From Macropodus opercularis (lineage: Eukaryota > Chordata > Actinopteri > Anabantiformes > Osphronemidae): a stretch of DNA of 64,000 nucleotides. Where the stretch lies: NCBI GenBank assembly GCA_030770545.1, contig CM061096.1:9343501-9407500 (forward strand), read 5' to 3'. The translations under genes and the position numbers were made by a program. Shown here in pieces: positions 37,164 to 50,160 of the stretch. Each line of letters begins with the position of its first letter. The stretch's first letter is position 1. The notes beneath the pieces were generated by a model, which ran no database searches, was not told the DNA's origin, and saw only the letters and a program-made list of their open reading frames with translations.

Positions 37164-40100
37164 ATTTGTGTAGAATTCAAATTTGTCACCAACAGTATGT
37201 TTTTTAAGGGAGCTTGTGTTTACATAGCTCGATTCATAGGTAAAGTTGATTTTATGTCATTATGTTTAACAAAACTCTCTGTTCTCCCTTTGCTGGATTT
37301 GAAAAGACACTTTTGGATGCATTTCTCTTAAAACACTGATGGTGCCTAATAGTGAATTACATAAAAACTATGTTTTTCGGGAGGGTGGGTGTGTGGACGT
37401 GGGTGTGGGGTCACGAGCGACGTTCACACCCACAATACTGTGAGCGTGTGGCGCACAAACTGCGCCCACGAGCCAACAGCACGAGGAAATGGATTAAAAC
37501 ACAAAATTATTTTAAGTGCCTACATCCAAATATTTGTCCATTCTCAGCCTGAAATGAATTCACCACCACATCACATCATCCACCGCCACCATCGCCCTTC
37601 TTCCTCCAACCGGCCCAGAGTATTATGAGAATGAATCAATTCAATCAATTCTCCTCCACCAATTGTTTGTTGTTTTTTTTCTGCTGACCACACCTCAAGG
37701 ATTAATATTTGATTAGCCTTTAGGAGAGGTGGAAAGTACTTATTAACCTTATTTGTCAATCTGTCAGTGCCACTGTGCGGATTGTGCCTTGCGGCGGCGA
37801 GCGCTGGGCTAGACGGAGGGGGGGGGGGGTTCGCTTCAGGGAATATCATGTCTTCCCAGTGACTGCTCTCCTTTGGATGTTTCATCATAATTATCCTTTT
37901 TAGGCTGCTGCCACAAGCATGACATTCATTTCTGCAGTTTGAATACATCTGTTAATTGATATTATGATACGTGGTCCCACAATAACGTAATGGCATTGAT
38001 GTTCGGCTCCTCTTTCCTTCCTCCATTTGGCCAATTATGCCGAATTCCTTTCAGAACGAATAACAAGACAGGTTTACGGTTACTAATTTTATTCTGTTTG
38101 TAAACAAACAGAATAAAAAGGAGCTTGTTGCCATTCAGGTCATTTTCATTACGGTCCATGAAGCATTTGCTCATTTTGAAACTGATGAGTAAACTTCCAC
38201 ACTGTAAGCAGTCCTTTTTTCATTAGTAATTTTAATTAAGTCTTCTGCACAACACTGAAATTGACTTTATGTATAATTGTTCATTATACGTCTTGTTTTC
38301 TACAATGGGGAAATTAAGGGGCCTCAAATGGATGAATCTGAGACATGATTAGTCTTGTTCATCCCAAATGTGTAATTTTTTTTAATGCCTGGCGTGAGCT
38401 TTGCTGCAAAGTGAAATTGATACTCGGTATATGAAAACATTTAATGAATTGCCAATTCTGTTGTCAAAATCAAGCTAACAGATACTCTGCGGGGAAATTT
38501 AAGGGGAGGATGCACGTTCGAGCAGTCGAGCTTTGCAGTAAGACGGCGATATTGATTTTTTTTTATTGACAATAAAAGCAGTGTTTTCCAGAATTTAGAA
38601 GAATGAGAGAGTAAAAGCTGCTCCGGTGTGAGAAAGCCAAACACGCTCGCACATTATTTAATAACCAGTGGCTTTATTTGCCTTTTGTTTACAGGGTGCA
38701 ACTCTTGCATCACAGCCAGGGTCTGACTATCTCTGCCTTGAAAGTGTTTGGGTCTGAGTCTGGTGGTGTCTGAATGATAACACCTCCTCGTGCTCGTTGG
38801 AGGCCTCGCGTATCCGTCTCCTCAACCTCGGTGTTATCTGTGATCATACGCCCCCATGCTATCGAGCTCAGTCAAAGACCATCCCATGGTTTGCAGTGTT
38901 AATTACAGATCCTTTGATGTGATAGAACACAGCCCTGTAGAGATTGATTACTCTTTGAGCTAAGTTGTCTTCCAATTACTTAGACAATTAGACAACTAAT
39001 TAAAATACTTACCCTGTGCATTGAAAAAGGAAGAGGAGTACTGCTGTGAGGATCTCCCTTGATATATGAGCTGCCAGGGATTCTCAGAGTGTCTCAGCTG
39101 AGGAGAAGGAGGCCTGTTGTGCTGACTGCAGCTCGGGAAAAAGGCCCCAAACGAGTCTCCGCAGCAGATGAGGACGACAATGTGGATGGAGCATTTGGAG
39201 ACGCTTTCCACTTCTCGTCGTTTGCGGATAAGGATGTTAGATTAAGGAATAAATTGATGTCTTACTGTGAGACAAACCCTTAAGTCTGTATGACGAGCTC
39301 ATATTATAAACCTTTCCAAACTGGTCTTTTAAGTTCGGCTGATCATTATTTCAACTTGGAGCTTTCTACTGGCAAATAATTAGACGAGTCAGAGCGTGTC
39401 TAAATATTTACAACCCATGTCATGTGAAGTCAGTGAAAAGAGTTAGTTTGTGACTATAATTTAAGGGAATTTCGTTCTCTGATAAGAGAACAGACAATTT
39501 ATTTCTGAGTCTCTCAAGAGGCTTAAAATTTATTCCACAATTTAACAGCAAACAGTTACCGTTTCTCCAGTGTTATCAAATATTGAATATATAACTCATT
39601 CACTTGCGAGCAGTAGTTGTGTTTGGCATGTTTCTCTCCGTATCGTGGCCGTTGTGTATCTGGTGGATTATTACTTGCAGACTACAACAAACGGAGTTGA
39701 GAATTATTTGAGCTTCTTATGCTGAATCAAATCAGTCTGTCTGACCCATGCTGTGCTACCAAATAATCACAGGAGCTGCACTAACTGCAAAGAAGAAAAT
39801 TATCCTGGCAACTCTAAGAACACACTCACAATTGTTTCCAAAGATGCTGTAATTATATGTGAGACTGACAGAAGCGATTGTAGTCCCCACCATTAATTGC
39901 AGTCTCTGTGTGAGTGTGAAAATTTGAGCAACAACTAAGTTTGACTGCCAGAGGCAGACAGTCTTCAGTCTTTGAAGGGTGTTACTGCCCAGTATCACCA
40001 AAATTACAAGTCCTTCAAATGTACTGAGAAAGTTTTTGAGTGAATTACTCACCAAAAACCATCCAAGACTCTTCCACTTAATGTTTCGTATCGTCACCAC

Positions 40101-41750
40101 TTCCTCCTTTGCTTTTGTAGCCACTGAAACAGGGGTTTTCCTGAGTTGGTTGGGCAGAGCAGGGTCTACATCCACAGTGAGCCGTGGAGTAACGCCAGGC
40201 ACTGCAGCCATAATGTGTGTGTGCGGGTCTGTTTGCGGGTCAGCTCTGAAGCCTTGTCTGTGGTTTATTTGACTCTAAACGCCCACAGAGGGAAAAGTTT
40301 TGTTTTTTGGGGGCCTCAGCGTTCGACTGACGCTTGTCACACTTTTTGTCATGTGGCTTTAACCCCAGCTGGGCAACTCCATTATTCCTCCCCCATTGTG
40401 ATGTTAATGCTGCGTTATCTGTGCAAGGGACAAATATGCAAAGGACAATGGGGGTGTAGACACACATTCAATTTATGCATCCATAATTGCTTTTGATGAT
40501 GTAGATAATTATGTTGGACTCTGGAGAGTTTTTGCACTGGTCAAATTACAGGAAAACCTTCAAGCCAACAGGCCGATCAAAGTAACGTTTTATCAAAATC
40601 TTTGAGCCAAAAGTGCTATTTTAGTTTTGTTCTCCACTTTTGTTTTTTAAAAACACATAGTTCTGTAGCTTAGAAAGTGTGAATTCATCGCTGGGACTTG
40701 GAGTATTTCTCTGACACTGAAAATAATAACTGGCAGCAGAATTATTCCTTGAAGAGCAGCTTCAGAGCCCTCAGAAGAAAGTTTTATAGCGGCTGCTGAA
40801 GCTTCAGTGCTTTGGGTTAAAAGCAAAATAATGTTAGATAGTGGCAAAAGTATGCGTTAGTAATACTTAGAGAGTTATTGTAAAACAAGCTGCGGTGGAG
40901 GCAAACAGCAAGTGATCTGGCTGCGAAACGTGAGCATCACATAACACTGGATGTCGTTGTTTCAGCTGGTTAACGGCTGCTTAATGCTAACCGCTACTGT
41001 ACCTGCAAAATAAACACTTAGCTCTTCCTGCTTGCTTCGCCCAGCAGCTTCCGACTCGAGTGTGTCTGATTGAAGCTGTTGGGGCAGGATGGATCGAAAG
41101 CCGCTCTGTGATAAGGAGGTCAGTGAGTCCAAGAGTTGAGACGCTGCCTCCTCATCCTCTAATCACTGATTATATAAAACAATCTTAGCAGCACTTAACC
41201 TGCACAGGGGCCCTGATATGGCTCGGCATGCTCTGTCTCTATTAATCAATCAGCTTCAGGCCTTCTTGGGCTCTCGGATGCTAATGCGTGTTCCAGCTGA
41301 AGGTCCCATTCACAGTTGTTTTCGTTGGGCATTTAGGCCTGAGACGACAAACTTCTCTAACACACAAGACGTGTCCTAAGTAATAGGATCGACTGAAAAC
41401 AGCTCACATGAAAATGTTTTTCCACTGTAGAGACACACTGTCCCGCTCGCTTAAAGTCTGTCATTTCTGTGCCAGTTTACTGTCACTGGAGAGGGGTGAT
41501 GATACTGACAACACAATTTAAGGCTCAGAAGCAAGTCAGCTCTTTTGTTTTACGCTGACAGCTGTGTGCCTTCACTAATAACGACTCAGCTGGCGAGAGA
41601 AATGACGAATGTAGACGAGGCACGATTCAATATCGCTCACCTCTGTCAAATCAGAAAAAAATGCTCTGATGTCGTTATCAGTGATCCTATAAATATGATG
41701 CAATTAAAATTTGGTAGCGAGAAGATTAAAAGGAAAATTACTTGTCATAG
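37164..41750. other. Gene-free segment with G12 tract and forkhead palindrome
   Basis: A G12 run is at 37818-37829 beside a small CpG-bearing patch (about 37790-37815). A 32-base palindrome at 38087-38118 is listed separately. A 151-codon minus-strand open frame (39756-40211) begins with ATG in a fair context but resembles nothing known. Blocks 37630-37760, 38210-38460 and 38930-39010 are TAAT-rich. Confidence 0.4.
38087..38118. promoter_or_regulatory. Perfect 14-base inverted repeat around a forkhead motif
   Basis: The left arm ttttattctgtttg (38087-38100) and right arm caaacagaataaaa (38105-38118) are exact reverse complements, separated only by taaa. The centre contains GTAAACA (38100-38106), the core FOX consensus. 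Either a forkhead-bound element or a short cruciform/hairpin is possible. Function is inferred from motif content only. Confidence 0.5.
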
Positions 41751-41960
41751 TGTCCAGTGGTGAAATGTATCCAAGTATGTTTACTTAGGCTTTCAATGAA
41801 TAGTTGAATCTATACTTATACTACTACAACTAGTTTCAGTAAAAGCCACCTCTGCTCATTTCCTGTGGGCTCCACCTCCAACATGACGCCTTGAGGTTCA
41901 ACGTGTGTGTATGATGTTTTTCACATTGATTACTTATTGCTGCTATTACTACTACGCGAG
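41751..41960. repeat. Degraded teleost dispersed repeat (tgtccagtggtgaaatg... type)
   Basis: The start tgtccagtggtgaaatgta, followed by aagtatgtttactta, then a run of tatacttatactactac and later cacattgattacttattgc, follows the order of a very common fish repeat whose consensus is full of tacttaagta-like words. The copy is heavily diverged and partly deleted; the right boundary is approximate. I identified it from memory. Confidence 0.6.
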
Positions 41961-44900
41961 TTGTTATCTAGACTGAGCTGACACATTAGTGGCTCGTGTC
42001 ACGTTTGACACCTTAAAGTCGCTGTTTGTTCAACACAGCGCCTCAGAAAGCCAGGATCCAGCTGGCAGTTTGTTAACACACTGTAACGCCGGAGCTGAGG
42101 TATAAAAGCTGACAACAGTGTGAGGTCTGGTCCATCTGATGCCGAAACTTCCAAAAATGTGAAACTCTATCCGACATCAGCGTATTAAGTATTAATTGTC
42201 GCACATCCAGCTGATACAGAGCAGATTGTCCTCTATTTAAAGTCATATTTGTGGACACCTGATAAATCTGTGTTGCAGTAACTACCCAACTTAGTTGTGT
42301 CCAACAACGCTGTCGCTTTAACTCTGAGCACTTTCCACACGTCTGCCAAACAAAGACAGAAGTGTCATATTTGCGATGGTGAATTGTTACTGACTTAAGG
42401 CGACGTTTAACATTTTATGGCGTCGCGAGTCATTAAACGCTGCAGTTTTGTTTGGCGATATGTGTCTTTCTGTCCTAAATGTGCACATAACGATGCTGCA
42501 GAGGGTCAGTTTCATTGGGAGACGCGACCCGCGTTCCACTCTGCTCTTTGAATCCTTCGCTGAGGCAGAGCGTGTAATGTCCCTCCCTGCTGCTGTGTAC
42601 AGGACGGCAGCCGCGTCGAATGGCTGCTCCATCTTCTGAGGCTGGCTGGGCTGCTTATGAGAGGAACATAAACTACGGCGCAATATCCCATTGTCTCCGG
42701 CCACTTAGTTCATCTCATTGTTAGAGGTTATTTTGCCCTTATGAGGGGCAGAAGGTTTTCAGTGTCACAGGCAGGTGATTAATGGTTCGCTGTGGCTCCC
42801 TCCTGCTGAAAAGTGCACACTCAGTCTAGACGGAGATTTCCCCTATGTAGCACCTCCTTACAAATCCCAGAATTTTAAATCCCACATAGACTCTGTCCCC
42901 CTTGAACTTATTTAACTCTGATTCAAGAAGCCTAATTGATTTTTAAGTGGAGAGTCACATTTACTTCACAGCTTTCTCTCAGCACAAATCAAACCTAATC
43001 AGCCGGACAAAACGGAGAAGCGTCGCATACAGGAAGCAAAGATTTGATTCTTTAACCATCACATCTCTGTTGTATTTCTTGTAGCGGGTAGTGGGTAATA
43101 ATAGTGACGGCGAGTGTCACAAACATACGAACGCGGTTTGTAGCGTGTGGAAAATGAGTCAGTTCTGCCTCCTGGTTGGCTCCTTTGACAATTCCTCAAA
43201 TCTGTTTGTATTTTGAGCAAAGACCAGAGGAAACACTCCTGAATAATGAAGGCAGGGCTCCTCTCCTATGAGGCACATTACAAAACAGGAACAAAATAAT
43301 GAATACGTTTGGCGGTGGAGGAGTTTCACAGGGATGCCGTGTGCTCCTAGTATGAAAAGCGTGCAGGAAGCCACCTTTGTTTCCTGACCTTTACCATCAA
43401 ACACTATTCTTGTTTCCAAATCCCTCTGAGCGCAAGAAACAACCAGACACTGCTGGGGCCTATATGACTCAAATTATATCATTTGTCCAATTTGCTATTG
43501 TTTCATCCATGTCAGGATAATTTGCTTTGGGTTTCTCTGTAATGTCTTGGGTTTTGTCCGCCCCCCCCAGAGAGACATGCTATACAGCGTGTGCCCTAGA
43601 TAGAGTGTTTATCAAGCGCCCCGTGTTCTGTCAAGTTGACTTTCCAACCATGATGCACAGATAAATTGTACAGTTTCATTTCGCCGGCAATCTCCAGAGC
43701 AATAAGCCTGTGACCCCGACAGGAGCCTGTTTACCTGGGGTATTAATTGGGTCAGAGTTAAAAGCGCGGCGGAGAAGGTCTCAGCGAGGATAAAGACAAG
43801 GCAGTCATCATTACTCAACACCTACTGTATAATGACAGCTTCATCTCTCCCTCAGTAGCCATCCCGCTCCTAATTAATCTCATCATCTCTCCTAACAGTT
43901 GGGCAGTCAGCAGCCAAACAGATGAAACATATGTTATCATGGCCACTGCTACTGTTAAGCCATTTCTCCTGCGAAGTGAATCCTAGAGCAGCCGTTAGAT
44001 TTTTACAAGAAGCCACGTCAGTCTGTCAAGATTAGAGTGTGATCAGTTCACATGAGCCACCGTTTGGTGTGAAGCGTCCTCCTCCTTCAAATGCGTGTTC
44101 GCAACCTCTGTACGGGTCCTAATTAATTTCCAGCACTAAATTGATTCATCAGTGGATATAGGTTTGTTCCTTCTCCCTACATCACAAAAGGCTTCACTGT
44201 CTGTGTCAAACGTTGACATGTGGTGGCAGCACACTCATTAATCAACTCGTGAACTCGGCCATTTTCTGCCTCCTGGGTTCACCGGGCACAGACAGCAGTT
44301 ACCGACAGCGGCCACCAAAACGAAGTGGACTCCCTGACAGCCCCCCCGTCAGTGTTCCTCGCCCTTAATGACGCCCAAGTGTTGAAGCATCATCTTCCGC
44401 CTCATCTTGTGCAGGCAGGGTGTCATGCCTCTGCAATTAATTGCTTGCTTGCTAAATGTATCTTTGCACATTATCTTGTTCTATCTTTTGATTGCATGAG
44501 CTTAATCCTTATCATAATTGGAGTTGCACACTGCCACTGGGCCAGTCATGTCTCACACCAAATTAGGCTTAAAATTGTTTACTGAAGTTTGGATGCTGCT
44601 CACTTTAACTGTGAATGTGTTATCGTAGAACCCCGCAGTTCTTCTGCTTTAAAGCGTCGCCCAAAAAAGCGTCGATGTAATGACTGAAGGTGGTGCCTTC
44701 TGTTCCTTTTCACTCTGACAGGAAATGATGTGTTTCATCAACGAGCAATCCACGCTGCTCGCGTGTTTTATTAGTTCTCGATAGCACATGAACAATTCCC
44801 TGAGCAAACAAATCAGTGCACTCAACCATCAGGGTACCAGTGAAGCTAGTCCTCCCTGGAAGTGTTTTAAGTCCCAGGCAGAGCACAAAGAGGAATAATA

Positions 44901-47900
44901 ATCATAACCATGAATGGGCTACATGGGTAATGGAGCACCACCTCCACTGAATATTGCCGCTTGCCATGTGAAGGTGTTTTCACACATGTTGTGAGATGTT
45001 AGCACATTGTAAAGGCAGCGAAAGGTCAGGACAGCTCCTATAGTCATTAGCAAACCTCAAACGTGATGCATTAATTCAATCAAGCCCCTGGTTTCACACT
45101 TAAGCACAGTATATTACTATTTATATACAGACTTCATCATATATGTTCACTTCACTTGTGCTGGAGGGAAATGTTATATAGTGACCATCCAATTAGCTGA
45201 ACACAGAGAAAAGATCTGGATTTAGACTTTCTCTCGTCTTATTTTGTAAAGGCCTAATTCTTATTTTGTGCTGTTATAAATTTGAGCTAAATTCACATCA
45301 GTTATCTGAATATCTGTGCTAAGCAGCAAATTCACACGCTACAAAGCAGGAAAATGTTTCAGCTTTTATAAACATTAGAAAACAATAAGTTGGATTTATT
45401 TGTTGATTGTTTACCACAACATTACCCTAAAAGTCTGTTTTCTCCCTTACAGTAGCGTCTGAGAGCGTCCTACTGTACATCAGTGCAACATTTTCTGCCA
45501 TATTGCAGTGGTGTTTATTTTGGGAGATTCCTACCGTCGGTGTTAGTGTGTGTGGTGGAGCTGTCTTTCTGTTTGCAGATTGCACCTTCTAAACAAAACA
45601 CTCAAGCCGATATGAACTCGTATTTGTTCTGTCAGCTCGCTCTCCTGCCCGTACACTGAAGGGGTGTGCGCTTGTGCACGCGCCGCATCTCTTTCCTAAG
45701 TTACTGTATTAAGTTAAGTTTGGCCATGAGATGAACTGTATTGGATTAAAAAATAAGCACACGGCTCCTCTGAGGATTTTCAGTTTATTTTGGCACAGCA
45801 AGAGCAGAAAAGAACAGTGATGAAGTCAAGTGAGCAGTTTTACAAGTTAAGACAAAAAGGCTGATGAAATGAGTTTTTCCTCTGCAGCTGAGGCACAAAA
45901 GCACAGTGTTGGAGCTCATTCTCTAAACTCCACTCATGCAGCTTTCATGACCCTGTGGTCTTTAATGAATGGGTTATGCTATGTGTATCGTACCCTTTTA
46001 TTGATCTCAATTAATGGGGTTCTGAAGCTGCAAGCCTCCCTCTTGCTCGGTGCCATGTGTCCAAGGTCCAGTCTAAGTAAGACAGTATTGCAGGTTCTTG
46101 TGAAAGGTATTTCTTATCCTCTGCAGTCTCTACGGAGGCATATTGGCAGACGCTGTTTGCTCTGTTAATTAAATTTCCTCTTTGCAGCAAATGAGGTCAT
46201 ATTCCACCAATGCTGTAATGTCTCTCTCATGTACAACAAAGGGAATGCAGAGAGTCCAGGAATCTTTACTGAAACAATCAAGTATATCATTGTTTGTCTG
46301 CGGATCTATATTTTTGAGGAGCTCCGCCACGGTGAAATTTGATGCCACTGTGTGTATGTGGTTTTTATTGCTTCAATTTTACAGACAGTTGGGATTAATG
46401 TCAGTCTCAATAGCTTCAAGGAAAAAACGGCCAATAATGTACGAGCCTTTTTTCCATTATTCTGAGCCTATACGGGATGAAATCATTTGTTCTTAACTCA
46501 GCTTGCAATATTGTTAAGATTGTAACAGCGTGGCATTTAAAATGTCGTTCATCATGATTCATGTCATACTGACTTACTTAGAGAGGATCTCCAGGGTCGC
46601 TGTTTGTGCCAGAATCATTTTTCTGAGCTATAAATAAGTGCATGTTTTATGCTTTTCAACATTTTTTTCCCCTTCCTGAGCGATTTCTTCTAAATGTGGG
46701 CAAGTGCTTTGAGTATATGTGTGTTTACGAGCAGCTCTGACATAAGCAGGGTTAACACAGGACATCTCCGGGTGTCTTATTTGTTTACACTGGTACGCGC
46801 TGTCACGACTACTGTAAATACCACAGTAGAAGAAACGCTTTTGAACCGAGTTCCTCCTCTAATTGGAAATGTTCACTTCCAGTGAATGAGTTGGGTGCAA
46901 AGATAAGTAAGCAAAAGTGGCCATCCAATTAAACAGCCAGGCGCATTTGCATTTTGAAATCCATTTCCTTTCTTTAGCCATGTCTCTTTTGTTAAGGAAT
47001 ACTCAAGCTGAAATGAAATCAAAGGTTTTTATTTACCTCTTCTTAGCTGTTAATACAAATTTATTTCTCTGTCTTATGCAGATATGACAGCGTCATTTTG
47101 TGAAACCCTAACGTGTGTCTCAGACAATTTTAATTACTTCAGAATTTAGCATGACCAAAACTATTTGAGACTGTCTGTGAGCCGAGCGGCTCAACAAGTG
47201 ACAGCGCTGTGGAGAGCCACAACAAAACAATTGACTGCATTTATTATTTATAACGCTTAAAAAGAATAGCCATTTTAACATGAGAGGCTGTTTCCACAAA
47301 CCGCTGGCAAAGAAAAAGTCCATGTTTTATAGAAACTGCCTGTTTTCTGACTATTAAGATTAATATTAAACATGTATTTGCACCTTTTTAGTTTGAGCAT
47401 TAAATATATTGTATCAGTGGAGTCCTAAAATAAAATAATTAACAAAACGTTAAGCATAATGAGAACAATAGTTTTGAAATAATGGAGCGAAACACCAGAA
47501 TCCATTTACATAACAATGCTTCTTATACGTCCTACAGATGCTTTGGACTGGTGTAGTGACATTGCAGAGCTGTATTATTAACCAACAAAGGCCCTGACAG
47601 GGGTTAAACAAATAAAACAGAGCAACCTGGCAGGACAACGTCTATTTACTGTGTGTGGACAAAAGCACAAAATGTTCTTTTGTTGGAGAAGCAAAAAGCC
47701 TCCTGCTCTTTTCATTTCAGCTCCATCTTTTGCAAAACACAAGAGCAGTCGAATGAGCCGATACTGAAGGTCTGGTGGAAAAGCAAAAGCAAAGTAGGCT
47801 GAACTTCCTGTCACACTGACGTGAAAACAACATATCGAGGTCACTGAGACGTGAGCTATGATCATTTTCCACTGATCAGACTACATGTGTTAGCTTTAAC

Positions 47901-49799
47901 AATATTGAGCTGCCCTCAGGCTGCATGACAGCGTTTAGTTTTACGGCCATGAGACGTTCAAGCTCATGAGGCTGGAGTGTTGCATTTACTGTTATTGTAT
48001 GGTGACTGGATTATAAGTGACATAGAGCAGCATAGGCGTCCTTAATATTTATTTTTAGTTTAGTTTGGCACACATTGCTCAGTAATTTCCTAATTGAAAT
48101 TAAAAATTCAATCTAGAAAAGGCCTGTGCAAGCAGAGCAGCGCGGAAGGGGTGGATAATATGAGTGGCCCACAGCTGGAGGTGAAGCATAAAAAATCATA
48201 CTAGGGTCTATGAATTAATTAAACGGGGCCCAGAGCAGTATTCTCTCAAGGATCCCAGAGATTTTAGCTGTGGCCCTTCGTGATATGTTTGACTTTGGTG
48301 AATGAAGGGAGGAGACATATTGTATAAACTGCAGCAGCTGTTCCAGTGAGACGATGCTTTGGGTTTTGGTTGATACACTTATGGAACTCAGTCTCATCTG
48401 TGCATAGCTATAATTTAAAAGCAATTACCTTTTTTTTGGCCTAGCAGTCACCAGAATGTGCAGTAAGATCACTTAGGTATCAGTGACTTACTCCTCAGAT
48501 TGATGTATGATACATCACAGCATCCCTGTCACCTAATGCGAGTCTATATTTACAGTATGTGAAAAGCTTTGGCTCCTTTAGTTGAACCTGTGATTTGCAC
48601 TTAGTGAAGTTTAGCCCTTAGTGATCATAATCACAATTTGTCAAACCTTCTGAACTGATGGATGGCCATTAAAATCAATCATAAGAAGGAATCCATGCAA
48701 AAGGCCAAATGTTGACTGATCCGATGTGCTGGCACTGACGCCAACAGCTTGGACGTCTTCTAATCCAACAAGTCAATGCTGTGGGTGTTAAATCTGAAGA
48801 TGTTCTCAATCTAAGCTATCATGTTACAGTACACGTAGCAAATAAATGATGTAATACGTAGTTGTCAGCGTGTATGAGTGGATTTGAGGGGCTTGATTTC
48901 CCATGTTTATAGTATAATGCTATTTCAGTGCATCATTTTTATTGGTACGCTGCTGCTGATTAAATAAATGAACTATATTAAAAACGATCACGAAACACAA
49001 AGCGGAGTCCGGCAGTAGTCTGGAGGAGTCCGGTGTGATTTTCAGCTGTAGTGCGCGTTTCGATCAGCCTGACGCTGAGAATGCACGGAAGATTAAAGTG
49101 GCTGATAGGAAGTCTCTATTAAATTTGCATTAACACATTGTGTAAATCTGCCGATGATTGCCTCACAGAGACCCCGCGGTTCAGCGTGCCATCCCCAGCT
49201 TCTGTACACTGGCCAGATGGCCACTTCAGAATGAGATTGACACAGTGTTTCAAACTGATTTCATGCTAACTCTCAGGAGAGGGAGACAGACCATCCGTTC
49301 TGTTGGGAATCGGGATTACAAAATAGCCAATTAAAAAGGAAAGTGGTGAAATCTTGGCCCGATAAGGTGGAGATTAAATCGGTTATAGTTTATTAGGCAA
49401 AATTACTTATTAGAAACTATTCCTCTCCAAACAGATTTCCATTACTAGACCAACTCCTTTTTATCTGCACTCCTTTATCTGACGGCTGCACTCTGTAATT
49501 ATGAATCCTCCAAATAGCAATTATGACACCAATTGGAGAGCATTTCCTCATACATTTCATTTAATCTCCATTATGGCTTTGAAATACTGAACATCTCATT
49601 AATCTCCGTTGAAGAGAACAGCTGAGCTTGACCTCAGTTCTACAGCTCAAATAAAACAAACAAACAAACAAAAAAAAGCATCACAGTTTGTTGCCTTTGA
49701 ACCTAAAATGAAAGAATCATGTCAGATTTGTGTCCTTGTTTCCCAGCATCCATCATGTGCCCACCCGGTGCCATGTGTAATTACTCCTAGAGAATGGCT
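41961..49799. other. Gene-free segment, regulatory-like
   Basis: No coding exon is seen. Perfect ATTTGCAT octamers occur at 46945-46952 and 49123-49130. A C8 run is at 43561-43568. An (AAAC)n run lies near 49652-49672. Regulatory-looking stretches with mixed TAAT, CAAT and GATAA cores include 43860-44000, 44420-44580, 45860-46200, 46370-46470, 48100-48240 and 49310-49590. The short frames here show no family resemblance. Confidence 0.4.
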
Positions 49800-50160
49800 G
49801 AGCAGATGCGAGGGCTGTGGGTGAGACCGAGTCAGGAGACGCGAGCGGGTCCCAGAGTCCCTGGATAACTGGTGCTCGCCCTGCTTCGGAGGCATCTGTG
49901 CAGCACCTGTGGACAGATCGGCACCACACCTGCTACCAAACATCAGCTGTCTGTTTTTCCACTGGAGCCTCGGGCCTCTCCTGCGGCCTCCACCCCCCCC
50001 ACCCACCCACAGGTCACACAGGTTCATGAGAAAGCCCCCTATAAGCTTTTCTCACCTTCCACTAGTTCCCGAACATTAAAGCTGTCCTCGACTGGTCCGA
50101 GGTTGATCTGCTACCTGGGACAGCCTCTGACCCTGACGCTGTCCGGGCCTGCCTCCTTAA
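49800..50160. other. GC-rich patch of unknown nature
   Basis: Base composition switches abruptly to GC-rich, with a C-rich run at about 49988-50010 (cacccccccc-like). A 135-codon plus-strand frame at 49872-50279 crosses it. The predicted peptide is Ser/Thr/Pro-rich and shows no domain I recognise. No convincing acceptor, donor or start context supports a gene. It could be an unannotated exon, a promoter-like element or an inserted fragment. Confidence 0.35.
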
